64,000 nt of DNA from Desmodus rotundus (GCF_022682495.2 NC_071389.1:60658239-60722238), one strand, 5' to 3'; counted from the first letter of the stretch, positions 34,140 to 45,789 are shown. Notes: a model not told the origin generated them from the sequence alone. Translations and numbers: made by a program.

Positions 34140-36545
34140 CAAAAAAGGAAACTAAAAATCAATATCTCTCATGAATGTAAATGCAAAAATCTTTAACAAG
34201 ATTTTCTCAAATTGAATGCAACAATGTATGTGTATGTATGTGTCATAAATATTTTATATATATACATATGATCAGATGGGATTTATTTCATGTGTGCAAG
34301 GTTGACTCACTAATCAAAAATTAATAAATGCACAACAGTCTAATAAAAAAATCCTATGTCTAGCCTAGCCCTGGCCAGTGTAGCTCAGTTGGCTGGCGCA
34401 CCACCCCATGTATCAAAGGATCACAGGTTTGATTCCCACCCAGTCAGGACATACCTGGGCTGCAGGTTTGATCCCCAGTCAAGTAGCCAACGAGAGGCAA
34501 CCAAGGGATGTTTCTCTCTCAAACTGATGTTTATCTCTCTCTCCCTTCTTCTTTTTCTAAAAGCAATGAAAAAAATGTCATCAGGTGAGAATAAAAAAAT
34601 TATTTTAAATCATATGTCCATATCAATTGATGCATAAAAAGCATTTGATGTAAGTTACCATCCATTCAGGATAAAAAGTCTCAGTACACTAGGAAGAGAG
34701 GGGGAACCCCCTCAACCCAATAAAGAACATCTACAAAAAACCCTAATTCTAGCATTACACTTAACAGTAAAACGTTGAATAATTTTCTTCTGATATTGGA
34801 AACAAGGCAAGGATGTCCACTCTCTCCATTCTTATTTGGCACAATACTAGAAGTTCTAGCTGAAAATTAAAGGCATATGCATTGGAAAGAAAGAAATATA
34901 ACCGTCTCGGTTTACAGATGATAGTATTGTCTATTAAAACACCCTCATTATTGTCTATGTAAAAAAAAAAAAAGGATCTATAATCCTTGATCTAAAATGT
35001 GGCTTCCGTGAGGCTTCAGGATACATCAACACACAAAAATGAACTGCACTTCTATATAATGACAACAAAGAAATTTAAAATGCAGTATCATTTACAGTTG
35101 CTCCAAAGAAAATGAAATACAAGCTAGGTATAATGAAAATTACAAAATGATGATAAAAGAAATCAAGGAAGACCTAAATATCTGCAGAAACTTACCATGT
35201 TCACAGACTGGATGAGTCAACATTGTAAAGATGTTAATTCTCTCAAAATTGATGGACAGGTTTAAAGCAATCCCTACTAATGTATAGTTAAATTATAACA
35301 TCAAAATTCTTCAGAAAACAGATTGAAAAGTGGCTCTTCCAAAACCAGAAAAGTCAATCAAAATTAATTTGTTAAAAATTACACAATTTATTATAATTAC
35401 ATAGTCTCAAAAATAATCTTGTGGACTTTCAAGAACAAAGAGAAAAAGAATAAACAGCAACTTGAAACAATTCTGTGAATACATTTTTTAACCGCTAAAT
35501 AATCAATGCTACATATGCAACAAAATCAAAAATAGACAAAACAAAATTTTTTGTAGGTCAAAGGACACAATCAATAGAAAAGGCAACATATGGAGTGGGA
35601 GAAAATCATGTATTTGATAAGGGGTTAATATTTAGAATATATAAAAAACCCAACAACTCAACAACCAAAAAAAGTCATATAACCAGATTTTAAAATGAGC
35701 AAAGAACTTGAATAGACATTTCTCCAAAGAAGATATACAAACAGCTAAAAGGCACATGAAAAGATACTCAACATTCTTAATCATCAGAGAAATGTACAAT
35801 GAGATACCACCTCACATCCATCAGGATGGCTACAACCAATCAATCAATTAATCAATCAATCACAAGTGGTAGTGAGAGCAAAGAGAAATTGGAACCTTTG
35901 AGCACTGCCAATGGGGTGGTAAAATGGTGCAGCCACTATGAAAAATAGTATGAAGTTTCCCCACACAATTAAAAATAAACTACCATATCGTCTAGTAATC
36001 CCACTTCTGGGTACACACATCCATAAGAATAGAAAGCAAGGTCTCGGAGAGAGACCTGTACACCTATTTTCACAGCACACCATTCTCAATAGCAAAGAGG
36101 TGGAAGCAACCCAAATGTACATCAACAGATGAATGGATAACAAAAGGTGGTATAAATACCACATGCATATGTAAAGCTGGAATATTACCCAGCTTTAAAA
36201 AGGAAGGAAATCCTGCCATATGCTACAACAGGGGTGAACCATTAGGACATTAAATTAAGTGAAATAAAACAGTCACAGAAAGACAAACACTGCAGCCTGC
36301 CATTTATATGAGGTGCCTAAAGTATTACAATCCATAGGAACAGAAGGTAGAAGGGTGAGGCCAAGGCCTTGGGGGTGCGGGAAGAAGGGCTGTTGTTTGA
36401 TGGATACAGAGTCTCAGATTTACAAGATCTGAAAGTTTTATAGGTCTTTTCACAGCAAAGTGAGTATTTTAACATTACACTTAAAGTGAACAACATTATA
36501 AATTTTATGTTATGTTTCTTTATCCCAATAAAAATTATAAACAAT
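34140..36545 (+). mobile_element. Old L1 ORF2 segment with a VES SINE inside (two halves)
   Basis: L1 ORF2 motifs run in order: GATCAGATGGGATTTATTTCATG, TTAATAAATGCACAACAGTCTAATAAA [VES at 34368-34600], CATATGTCCATATCAATTGATGCATAAAAAGCATTTGATG, TAGCATTACACTTAACAGTAAAAC, AACAAGGCAAGGATGTCCACTCTCTCC, TACAGATGATAGTATTG and CAACAACCAAAA-type text. The 3' end carries AAATTGGAACCTTTGAGCAC, GGTGGTAAAATGGTGCAGCCACTATG and a decayed tail near 36545. A CAAT/TAAT microsatellite-like run lies near 35838-35864. It is heavily mutated and older than the SINE inside it. Confidence 0.9.
34368..34600 (+). mobile_element. VES SINE inserted in L1
   Basis: Head CCCTGGCCAGTGTAGCTCAGTTGG, B-box-like GGTTTGATTCCC, GGCTGCAGGTTTGATCCCCAG, GATGTTTCTCTCTCAAACTGATGT and a CTCTCTCCC tract. 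It is a VES variant with a second initiator-like block and the TCAAAC/GATGT stretch. L1 ORF2 motifs resume directly after it, so it landed in existing L1 DNA. The target duplication is not clear. Confidence 0.9.
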
Positions 36546-37910
36546 AACCAATGCTACAAAAATTAACAGGAATAAAAAGTTGCATGCCCCAAAAATGTCA
36601 GAAATTACCCAAATAAATACACAAATCACAGTATTTTAAACTACTCTGGAAAATCTTTCTTCTATGTTTTCCTTCAAGAAAACATGATAATCACTTTCAA
36701 CTTACTTGAATATGTAGTTATATCAAGGAGAAAAAAATTCCTAGACTATCGTTAGGTAATTTTACTTGGAAATTTAAATATTTATATTCACAGATATCGC
36801 TGAGTGTATGTGTTTAATTTTGCTCCTAGCAGAAGCTACACTTGAGGACCTTCACTCTATCCTGTATTTATTATTCTGGTTCCTTACGGATTCTAAAAAC
36901 AAAATTCACAGATAATAGAAGTAAATATGTCACACTACATCTAATGAAGAACATATTTAATTTTTAATTCCTTAAAGATGAAAATAGCTCTTGACATATG
37001 TACCCAAGATAAATTTTTAAAGAAAAAAATGCCTCCTATTCTAAAATGACAGCTCCCTAACATATGTGGCAGCAAACTCTTCTTTCTGCAAAAATACTCA
37101 TTTGGCCGCAGTTTTTGACAAGTGAAAAAGCTTTCCCACATACATACAGTCTGCTTGATTTTAAGAAGCACTGATCCCTCCCTTCAAACTTCTCTTAATA
37201 TTTTAAGGTGTCCATTTTCCTTTAATTTGTGAGACAAGTACTAGAAATTACTTGTTGTAATTTTACAAAAATATTAAGTTGAAATGTGTGTGCTGACCAA
37301 GAGGGAAGCAGGTGTGAACTTGAAGTAGATGTCAGAGATTAGGAAAATGTATGCAACAAATTTTACAAATTATTTTTCCTTCAAATTCCCTAAAAGAAGT
37401 AAAATCATCAGAACTATCCAATACATAAATAAAGGTTATCCTCTTGTTTACATATAACAATAACTACTATCTTCTAGAGTCAAAATTATTTTCTAAAAGG
37501 GGCAATTTCTAATCCTACTGTGAATCTTCATGTGAATTTGGCTGTTTTCTTTTTTCCCCTCTGTCTCCAGCTTGATTTTTCACACTGCTAAAATGGAGGA
37601 AAGAAAGGATATCTGCCAATCCTTAGGATTCTGGATTAACAGATGCTAAGTAACTAAATATTATCATCTTGGGTGTCACCAAACCTAAAGATAAATGAAA
37701 ATGCCCCCATCTGGTCTCGTACAGTAAGCTGATTATAGAAAGTGTTCGATTTCTCTTTCCTCTCCAAAGAGTAGCTAGCACATATTTGTTGAGTAACTGC
37801 AGACTGCCTGATTCTAAATATAAACTGAGACATGTGCTAAAATTCTTGTCCTGATTTTTTAGCAATCATTATGAATGTCACACATTGTTACAAATTATAT
37901 TTATTAAGGA
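36546..37910. other. No recognised feature, AT-rich
   Basis: AT-rich sequence. No family recognised with confidence. Confidence 0.35.
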
Positions 37911-37928
37911 CCTTGAAGAAATAGATTT

Positions 37929-38134
37929 AATTTTTTTTAATCCTCACCCATGGATATGCTTATTGATTTTAAAGAGAGGGGAAGGAGGGAAAGAGAGAGA
38001 GAAACATCAGTGTGAGAGAAACATTGTTTGGCTGCTCCCACCCCCTGTAGGAGCCCTGACCAGGGACCCCATGAACTCGTAACCCTTTGGTGCAGGGGAC
38101 AATGCTGCCAACAACCGAGTGACCCTTCCAGGGC
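37929..38134 (-). mobile_element. VES SINE, diverged
   Basis: TTGATTTTAAAGAGAGGGGAAGGAGGG, AAACATCAGTGTGAGAGAAACATTG, AGGAGCCCTGACCAGGGACCCC and GAGTGACCCTTCCAGGGC. Target duplication of 13 bp with two mismatches at 37916-37928 and 38135-38147. More diverged than the copies at 26-253 or 40870. Confidence 0.8.
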
Positions 38135-38149
38135 AAGAAACGGATTTCA

Positions 38150-40220
38150 AATAGTAGTGATGATAAAGTTACACATGAAAATTTTCCCATCAAATGCAAT
38201 GATTCAAATTAAACCCACAGTTGCTAACTTTTCCTACCAATACTCATGTATTGTATAACCACTCATATCACAAAGCCAGTCAAACTTAGTATTAGGACCA
38301 CACCAATTAAAGCAGATTTTACACAAACACATTTTAAGTGGAGGTCACTTCTTTTACAAAAGAAAGATAATACTACTTTAAATGAGAGGTATACCTAAGC
38401 AGCCCTAAAAATCCAACAGAGAGCCTTGAAATAGTCTTGAAGTTGCTGCCTGAAATACTGCTGATCCATCTTCCAAATCTACAAATGCTCAATTTACTTA
38501 AAAAAGTCAATTTGACTGCATATACACTAATGGAGGAGAGAAGAGAATTTTTATAAAAAACAAGCTACGGTCATCTTGTTGCATTAGATGTGATACCAGT
38601 TCAGACTTTGTAAAGTGGTGGGTCAAAGAGAGAAATGTGCAAAATAATCCTTTGTCAAATATAATGTTCGATTTAACATGGCTATGCAAAGGAACAAAAA
38701 TAAGAAGTTTGAAAGCCTGGGTACCACAACCAATGAGAATAATCAAACAATGTGGATACCCAATGGACCAAGGATATCATCGATTTCAAAAGAAAGGAGT
38801 TCTCAGAGATCTTCAGGGCAGCTCCAGAAGAGGCCCAGTGACCACTTACCCACCTAATTCTAAACTTTCAAAGAAGTCAAAGTAACATAGGCAATCCACC
38901 TGCTTGCAAGGAAAAAGTTAAAGAGAAAAATGTACTCATCACTCACATTCCCGGAGGCTAAACAATCCCAACACCTTGGCTTTGTCAAGTGCTATATATA
39001 AAATGGGCAGGAGTGTGTTAGCAGATTAATGTCAATTGCGAACTAGGAAATAAGGGGTAGTGGAGACTAAATGGTAAAGACTATTTAAATGTAACCCTGG
39101 GGAAAATGTTGTTTAAGCCAAGTTCAACTTTGACAGCTAATGCCTGAAAGAAATAGAAATAGATTTCCATCTTCTTATAAACTTAAGCAAACTGTTTTAA
39201 ATAATGGGTCCCAACTAAGTATAAGGAGGTAGAGCCATGTGTCCCTGCAACTGGTGGGGGAAACTGAGGTATAGTCTCGCTCCTCCATGAGGGGAATTTC
39301 CTCTGGGGGATGTTGGAGGATATTGGGAACAAGGGGAAGGGAGCATCTGCATGCCCACAGGGAACATCGGGAATATTAGGTGTCTCCCAGTGACCGCTGC
39401 TCTTAAAGGTCATCTCTGGCAAGTACCTGGGGAAGGAGAGGGGGTGGTCCTTCAATGTCCATCACACTCTTATACCTTGTAACCAGGGCTTCTGCTGAGA
39501 ACTGGGAGGGCTGGAACTTCTGCCCTCATCTATATGCATACCGCATTCTCCAAATCGGAGTGCAAGAGTGAATTCATAGGCTTAGCATTGTATTAAAGCT
39601 GGAGAATTGGGAATCTGATACAGAAGGATGGAAGACGCTGAAGTTTGAAAAGGATAGATATGGGAGGAGAGAGGCATTAAGGTCCGCAATTACAACATAG
39701 GGACCAGAAAGGAGTCTACCATGTATGTCCCTTCTCTGACTGTAAACTCTTGGTCACTCTCACCAAACCTGTTCCCCAACTTTATTTACATCTGTTTCCC
39801 TCAGGGTCCCCAACTGCCTGCCTTCATCCCAGTCCCCAGGATATAGCTAGTCTTTCTAGTCAAAAGACATGGCCTGAAAAAGTGTGTAATCTGAGGGGCA
39901 TGGACAAGATTGAGTGTGATTATGATTATGCAAATATCCCATACTTAATATGCAAATATTCCAAAGTGAACATACAGAATCCAGTAGCGTTTCAAAACTT
40001 GCATAAACAACATATGAAAAAAAAATATTTTGCAACTATGTGCAGTGATAACTAAATGTGAACTAGACTTATTGTGGCAATCATTTCCCAATATAAAAAA
40101 ATATCAAATAATTATGTTGTTCATCTGAATCCAACAGCAAATTATAACAGACAAGATATATTAGAATATAACTTTTAATTAAAACTATTAAATGAGCCCT
40201 TTTTAAGAACCAGAGCTGCA
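38150..40220. other. No recognised gene
   Basis: Unassigned. GGACATGTGG-free, moderately G-rich patch at 39190-39480 has an open minus reading of 90 codons (39183-39455) without domain features. Nothing further seen. Confidence 0.35.
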
Positions 40221-40226
40221 CTGGAA

Positions 40227-40702
40227 TGTAGTCACGCCCTAGGGCCCGCAGGCCTGCCTGTATAAGTTTTAGAAGGCATATTCTGCTTAAGATAAGAAAA
40301 GAATGTGCCTGTTCATCACAAAATAGGTCTGTTTTTTTTCTTTCTGCTCTTAAGACAGGGTCACTAACTCACAATCCCAAGATGTGTGACAGACCTTTCC
40401 TGTGGGAAACCACCTTGCCATAGTCACGTAGATGAGGCCAGGAGCTGAGTAAATCAGATTGCTGAAGCTCAAGTAAGAACTGACCGGTCAGCATAGCCCA
40501 TGACCCTGGACCCATTACTCAAGATCACTCATGACTTCTGCTCTATAAAACCTCTTGTCTGTAAACCTTTGATGAGTTCAGGTTTTTCAGTATTTGCTTC
40601 CTATTCTCCCAGGTGAAGACATTCAATAAAATAGCCAATATTTCTCTACTGCAAAACCTGGTGTCAGTTCTCATTGACTCACTGCTCACACTGGTAGCTA
40701 CA
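40227..40702 (+). mobile_element. Probable solo retroviral LTR (ERV, class I-like layout)
   Basis: Starts TGTAG and ends CTACA, a perfect short inverted end. TATAAA is at 40544-40549 and AATAAA at 40625-40630, giving U3, R and U5 of plausible lengths in a 476-bp element. No internal gag, pol or env sequence lies beside it, so it is a solo LTR left by recombination. I found no clear target duplication. ERV class is inferred from layout only. Confidence 0.6.
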
Positions 40703-40869
40703 GACTTTCTTTTGACTCACTCCATTTCACATCTTAAATCAATATAATGTTACATGTCAATTATATCTCAATTTTTTAAAAGACAAACTAAGAAGTCATA
40801 CCTTTTAGCCCAGAAATTTTATTTCTGAGAATCTATCTTAAGGAACTAACTTCCAAAATACAGAAAAGA

Positions 40870-41088
40870 GCCCTGGCTGGTGTGGCTTAGTGGATTGAAT
40901 GTCGTCCTGTGAACCAAAGTGTCACTGGTTCGATTCCCACTCAGGGCATACGGCTGGGTTGTGGGCCAGGTCCCCAGTTGGTGGTGCATGAGAGGCAACC
41001 ACACATTGATGTTTCTCTCCCTCTGTTTCTCCTCCCCTTCTAATCTGTCTAAAAATAAATAAATAAAATCTGTTTTAAAAAATAATTT
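40870..41088 (+). mobile_element. VES SINE, well preserved
   Basis: Starts GCCCTGGCTGGTGTGG. Internal Pol III promoter boxes are visible: A box TGGCTTAGTGG at 40883-40893 and B box GGTTCGATTCC at 40927-40937. It ends with AATAAATAAATAAAATC. The flanking duplication is not clear, but the copy looks younger than those at 37929 or 63508. The minus ORF 40846-41112 is a SINE reading. Confidence 0.95.
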
Positions 41089-41089
41089 A

Positions 41090-41915
41090 AGTGGTCCACA
41101 GGCAGTAGTCATTTGACAAATATGTACCGAGAGAGTAGTTCTAAAGCCAAGTTGGTATTAAATTCACACTCTCAATAATGATATCTAAATAAAACGTGTT
41201 AGTTCTGTTTTAAAATATCCTGCTGACCTTCTCTCACTAGGACATGTACTTTCCTTTTTAAAAAAATAGCAGCAGTATTGTATTTTTGCTTATTCATTCA
41301 TAGCCATTTTGCTGTCCCTCTTGGGATTAACCAGATTGGACTATAAGATGGTTCACACCAAGGTTCAGTATATAGTCTACAGCCCTATAAAGGACAAAAA
41401 CAACCTCCTAGAAATCAAACTGAACACTCATCGCAAGACCCTACTTCTCTTACAGTCATATCTGGACAACAAATGTAAATTTGTACCTCCTTTTTATGGC
41501 CTTATGTAGGCAGTGGGCTTTAGTCTATCAAAATCTCCATTGATTTTAAGAAAGAAATTTCCAGTGTGAAAGGTTCAATGCTTTTTAAAAACGATGAGCT
41601 AAGATGATTATGTTCCGGTGTGCCATCAAATGCTATTCCAACACTTAAGAGATAATGAGCACTTGAACTATAGCAACCTGCCTCCTGAGACATCAACAAG
41701 AGTTGCATATATTAAGAGAAAATACATAAAGCATAAATGAAAGAAAATCAAATGACCAAGCAAGTGGCAAAGAAGAACCTAGCCCCCATTATTTTTCCAG
41801 AAGGAGCACCCAAGGTCCATATAACTGTTGCCTCTGAGGGCGAGGGAAAAAACAAATCATTTCAGTTTCCTTATATACAGAACTACATTTTGCTACAACA
41901 TGTTTTTTGTAAGAG
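41090..41915. other. No recognised feature
   Basis: Unassigned. The plus ORF of 66 codons at 41309-41509 has no family I can name. Confidence 0.3.
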
Positions 41916-41919
41916 TTGA

Positions 41920-42055
41920 TGGTTGTCCAGATTAGCTGTATGATCTTGAACCTTCTCTGTATTTCAGTTCCTTAGTCTGTAAAATGGAATTATCATCTCC
42001 TCCACCAAATCACAGAATTGTAATGAATCAAATAACATTATCAGTCTGAGTTTGC
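41920..42055 (-). mobile_element. MIR SINE fragment
   Basis: TGTATGATCTTGAACCTTCTCTGTATTTCAGTTCCTTAGTCTGTAAAATGGAATTATCATCTCC and TTGTAATGAATCAAATAACAT fit the reverse MIR (cctcagtttcctcatctgtaaaatgg). Confidence 0.8.
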
Positions 42056-42509
42056 CTGTCACCTTATAATGGAGTTACACATTCCACAAAAACAGTTCAG
42101 TCACATACCGTTTGAAGTAAATAACTGTTCTTACTGCAAATGTTTTCCTAAAGATTAAAAAAGAAAACGAGATCCAGATTTTACTTTCTTGAATGATTTG
42201 CCCTACACTTGAGCATCAACCATATATCACTGCCAAAAATGTTGACCATCTCCTGTTATGACCTGGCTCTCCTGTGCAGAGTTGTCCAGATATTATCTTC
42301 TGGCATACGCTTTCTAAGAAAATATGGGTTTTTCCCCCCATAATTCAAAGCATGCTCTACTTTTACTAAAAGGACAATAATTCCACATACAGGAATTTTA
42401 CAGGTTGTTGTCGCTGTTGAGACTACTCCTATGAAAATTAACTCTGTTTGATAGACCATATAGTACATGTACACTTGGATAAACAACTTCTCAACACTGT
42501 GAAAGGTCC

Positions 42510-42655
42510 ATGGGCTTTACAGTCATAAAGATTTGTATTCAAATTCCTGTTCTGTGACCTTGAGCACATAATTTAACTTTCTTGCTCCAAACTTTCCGCT
42601 TTTGGTTCTGGGTTGTTGTGATGATTTAATAAAACTTTATATGCATATGTGCCTA
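42510..42655 (-). mobile_element. MIR SINE fragment
   Basis: GGGCTTTACAGTCATAAAGATTTGTATTCAAATTCCTGTTCTGTGACCTTGAGCACATAATTTAACTTTC and GGGTTGTTGTGATGATTTAATAAA match reverse MIR. Confidence 0.75.
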
Positions 42656-43077
42656 GGCTGTGAAATTATTGTTTCCTACCTTAAGTCTTTCCACATATGC
42701 CAGGACCAATCAAACCCACGCTGAATACAAGACAACTTTGAGAGAGCATCTTTCCCACACACTAGCGGGAGGATGCCATGCGATGTAAACTTAAGTGGAT
42801 GACGGCATGAATTAGACGTCTGACGGGGCAAGAAGTAGAGAAACAGGCATCCACAATGGACCTCGACTTCACTCGCATGTGTGAGAGACATGAATCTGAC
42901 ATACTTTGAAGACTGCACCGCAAACGCACGAGGTTTGTACCAGGATGTGGGAAAAGGATGGAATTTCAGAACAAGCCAGCAGGGACCCTCCGGGTTCACC
43001 CCGCCCGACCCCACCCGCGTGGGTCGTTCAACTGGAGCCTAGAAACTAAGCGGGGAGAGGACAGCAGCTGACCTCGT

Positions 43078-43094
43078 CCCCCCCCCCCCCCCCG
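43078..43094. repeat. Poly(C) tract of 17
   Basis: Uninterrupted C run at the left edge of the CpG island. It is prone to sequencing and replication error. Confidence 0.95.
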
Positions 43095-43188
43095 CGGTCC
43101 TCCCTACGCCCAAACCCCTAGGGCACGAAGGGTGCTGAATCATTAGCACCACCAGCAGCAACTCCCTGCTCTGCGGCTCGGCGAGGGC

Positions 43189-43220
43189 CAGTGTCCCTGA
43201 GCAGCAGTGTCCCTGAGCAG
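43189..43220. repeat. 16-bp perfect tandem duplication
   Basis: CAGTGTCCCTGAGCAG occurs twice head-to-tail (43189-43204, 43205-43220) inside the CpG island, a simple duplication in a likely 5' UTR or intron start. Confidence 0.95.
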
Positions 43221-43999
43221 TGCCCATTCCGGATGGGGGCCGAGACCTCCAGGGCGTGGGGAAGTGACAGCGGGCGGGGAGGTTGGGGGCAGCAGGTACT
43301 CACCCGGGTGAGGACAGCCCAGCGCCGGCGCTCGCCCCCCGCAGCAGGCGGTCCCTCCGCGGCCCCCGGGTGTCCCGCCGGCGGCCGCCCCGGGCTGCAG
43401 CTAGAGCCGGAGGTCCGGCGCTCCCCTCCGCCCGCCCTCCGCCCGCGGGAGCCGCGACTCGAGGCTGCGGCGCCCGACCCGGAGCAGCTGGAGCAGCTTG
43501 AGCTGCCGAAGCGGGTGGCGGCTGCCGACGGGCCAGACCATTCGCGGGCCGCAGCCGGGGGTGCGCGACGTGCGGAGCCGAACGCGCGCCCCGCGCGAGT
43601 TGGGGGGCGGGCGACAGCTGGGAGCCACCAAGGACCCGGGGAAGCCTCGGCCACGCCCGCCCGGGCAGGGCGTGGGCTCCGGGCGACCCACAGTGGGGCG
43701 GCTGCTTTCCAAGCTCTTTGCTCCAGATGGTCCTTGGGCCTTTCCGGGCACCCCCTCGCGGTTCGCCTTGGTGGCGCTCGGGGCTCCTTCAGAACGCCGC
43801 AAACAGAGGACCTAGCAACCGGAGCGCCGGGGCGGCGGCCCCTGGGCGGCGGCCCCCGGCGGGGATGCGGACGGGCGCGGGCCTGCGCCGGCCCCGCCGC
43901 CTCCTCCGGTCCCACTGCGGGCTCTCAAGCGCCAGCGCCCGGTGCGCTCTCACCGCGGAACAGAGCGGGGCATCTTGAGTGCTTGAGGGGCTGCTCGGG

Positions 44000-44445
44000 T
44001 CTTTTATCCGAGCATCTCTGGGGAGCAAAGAATAAACGCGTATCCCAGACAGCTCGAAAGTTAGAAAATAAAATCAGGCGGGGCTCCATCCTTTGTAAAT
44101 AAGATACCGGAAAATGGGGAACACTTTTGAATCCCAGAGTTACTGCTCCAGAAACGTGGAAGCCCAGTAGTTTGGAAAATGTAGATTTAGGAAACCATTT
44201 TAGCATACAGATTTATGAAAATTAAAGAAATTTTGAAATACTTGGGGTTCATTGTTCACCATTTTAGAATTAGTGCCTTGGGGTTTGAGAAGGAATCGTG
44301 TCCTTATATGAAATGAACTTTACAGAACTGGAGGGAAGTCCCCACTTCTGTGGTCTCTGCTCCGGGTTATACAGATCCATTTCACACCATGACAGGGAAG
44401 GAGACAAACGTATAGTTTCATTATAGAATCGGGGGAAGGAGGGAA
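44000..44445. other. No recognised feature
   Basis: Transition out of the CpG island into AT-rich sequence. No exon is evident. Confidence 0.35.
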
Positions 44446-44446
44446 G

Positions 44447-44449
<3 letters not shown>

Positions 44450-44493
<44 letters not shown>
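44450..44493. repeat. (GA)n microsatellite
   Basis: About 44 bp of GA dinucleotides with one GG interruption. The minus ORFs nearby (for example 44320-44514) read it as SLSLSL and are artefacts. Confidence 0.97.
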
Positions 44494-44639
44494 ACATGCG
44501 AGCAGAGTTGGCACCTATAAATATATAATTTAAGGGAGCAAAAGAAAGGCCCTCTAAATTCCTCCCCAACAATAAGAAATTTCACATTTAAAATCCATTT
44601 TCTCTGGATAAAGATATTGTCCTCTTTTGAGTAAATTAA

Positions 44640-44800
44640 CAAAATTTTAACGTAAACCAAGCAAGCACCTAGTATGAACCAATCCCTGCACTGAGAGTAT
44701 TCCCAGTTCGATTGCTTTATTTATTATTCTAAAAACTCCTGTGAAGTTGGCAACATTGTTGGCATTTTTATAGAGAGAAACTGGGCGGAGAGTTTGCTGT
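44640..44800 (+). mobile_element. MIR SINE fragment (diverged)
   Basis: CACCTAGTATGAACCAATCCCTGCACTGAGAG, TTATTTATTATTCTAAAAACTCCTGTGAAG and GCATTTTTATAGAGAGAAACTGGG match MIR order, with decay. Confidence 0.5.
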
Positions 44801-44804
44801 GGTG

Positions 44805-45510
44805 GGTTTACATCTCAGATTATGAGAGGCAGAGCAAGCACCACAACCTGGAACTTTTGATTAGCGCCTTTCCACCAGAAAACCTCCGGGAAATGTACAC
44901 AAAGCCTTAGCATGTCCGTGACTGGCACTCGAATGTGTATTCTTCCTCTGTGAAAACTAGGTTTCATGGTGCAGAAAGGGACCCTTAATTATCCAAGGTG
45001 GACATCACAGGTTAGAAATAGGGACCAGTAGGGAGAGACTGGACTGGCCTAGAAACGTCAAGGTCAATCTCACACTGGTAGGGTCATGTGAGGGTGAGGA
45101 GGAATTCCCCACTACACTGTGTTAATCATGTTCTCTATCATTTACTCTATTGCACTTTACACTTAATCTATTATTACACTATTATATATTACACTTTACA
45201 CTATTATTCTTCCAACCCCAGAGTTTTTAAAGGGACCTAATCTCATATGTCTTATCAGAATTTAGAGAAGTAATAGGGCCTTATCAACTCTCACATCACA
45301 TGAAGGAACTTTTAGTAAAATAAGGAATAAACTTAAATTGTTACCCTATTATGTGCCATTGTTATTATGCTAACTTTTTTTTTTTTAATAAAGGTTCACA
45401 CTTTAGTATCAGCGCAACAGAAATCCCCAGAGCTCCATGGTACTGAGGAGCCCAGACACTAAATTCCCAGGGAAGCCAGGCAGCTGTAACTGAGGGCTAG
45501 GATGACATCA
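44805..45510. other. No recognised feature
   Basis: AT-rich. A tandem-like TATTACACTATTATATATTACACTTTACACTATTATT patch lies at 45168-45206. Confidence 0.35.
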
Positions 45511-45532
45511 GCCTCAGAAATGTATGACTCTT

Positions 45533-45764
45533 GCCCTGGCCTGTGTGGCTCAGTTGGTTGGCTGTCATCCTGCAAAACAAGGGGTCGTGGGTTCCATTCC
45601 TGGTTAGGGCCCATGTCCGGGTTGCAGGTTCCATCCCTGGTCCAGATGCCTGTGGGAGGCAGTCAATGGGTGTTCTCTCTCACACTGATGTTTCTCTCCC
45701 TCCCTTCCTCCCTCCCTCCCTCTCTGTCTAGAATCAATAAAAGAAAAAATTTTAAGGAAAGAAA
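45533..45764 (+). mobile_element. VES SINE, variant
   Basis: Head GCCCTGGCCTGTGTGGCTCAGTTGG, B-box-like GGGTTCCATTCC, a second TTGCAGGTTCCATCCC block, CACACTGATGTTTCTCTCCC and a CCCTCC tract. Target duplication of 17 bp with two mismatches (45516-45532 and 45765-45781). Same variant type as 34368-34600. ORFs 45502-45828 and 45531-45731 are SINE readings. Confidence 0.94.
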
Positions 45765-45789
45765 AGAAATGTGTGATTCTTCCCCCCAT

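Larger units (their letters stand above)
42950..43990. promoter_or_regulatory. CpG island, probable gene promoter and first exon
   Basis: About 1 kb of very GC- and CpG-dense sequence stands alone in a CpG-poor window. It has GC-box-like motifs (GGGCGGGGAGG near 43274, several CCCGCC) and no TATA box, as in mammalian CpG-island promoters. Donor-type splice signals sit at its left part on both strands: GTGAGT on the minus (intron start at 43303) and GTGAGG on the plus (intron start at 43308). Long overlapping ORFs on both strands (303 plus, 265 minus) have Pro/Ala/Gly/Arg-rich composition typical of random GC-rich readings. Gene identity and direction are unknown; the perfect GTGAGT slightly favours the minus strand. 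Confidence 0.75.

Noticed and set aside
43118..43915. 265-codon minus ORF as a protein gene
   Set aside because: Pro/Ala/Arg/Ser-rich composition, no domain, overlaps an equally long plus ORF; kept only as possible exon 1.
43191..44102. 303-codon ORF as a protein gene
   Set aside because: Starts at GTG unless an internal ATG is used, has no recognised domain, and GC-rich DNA gives long ORFs by chance on both strands.
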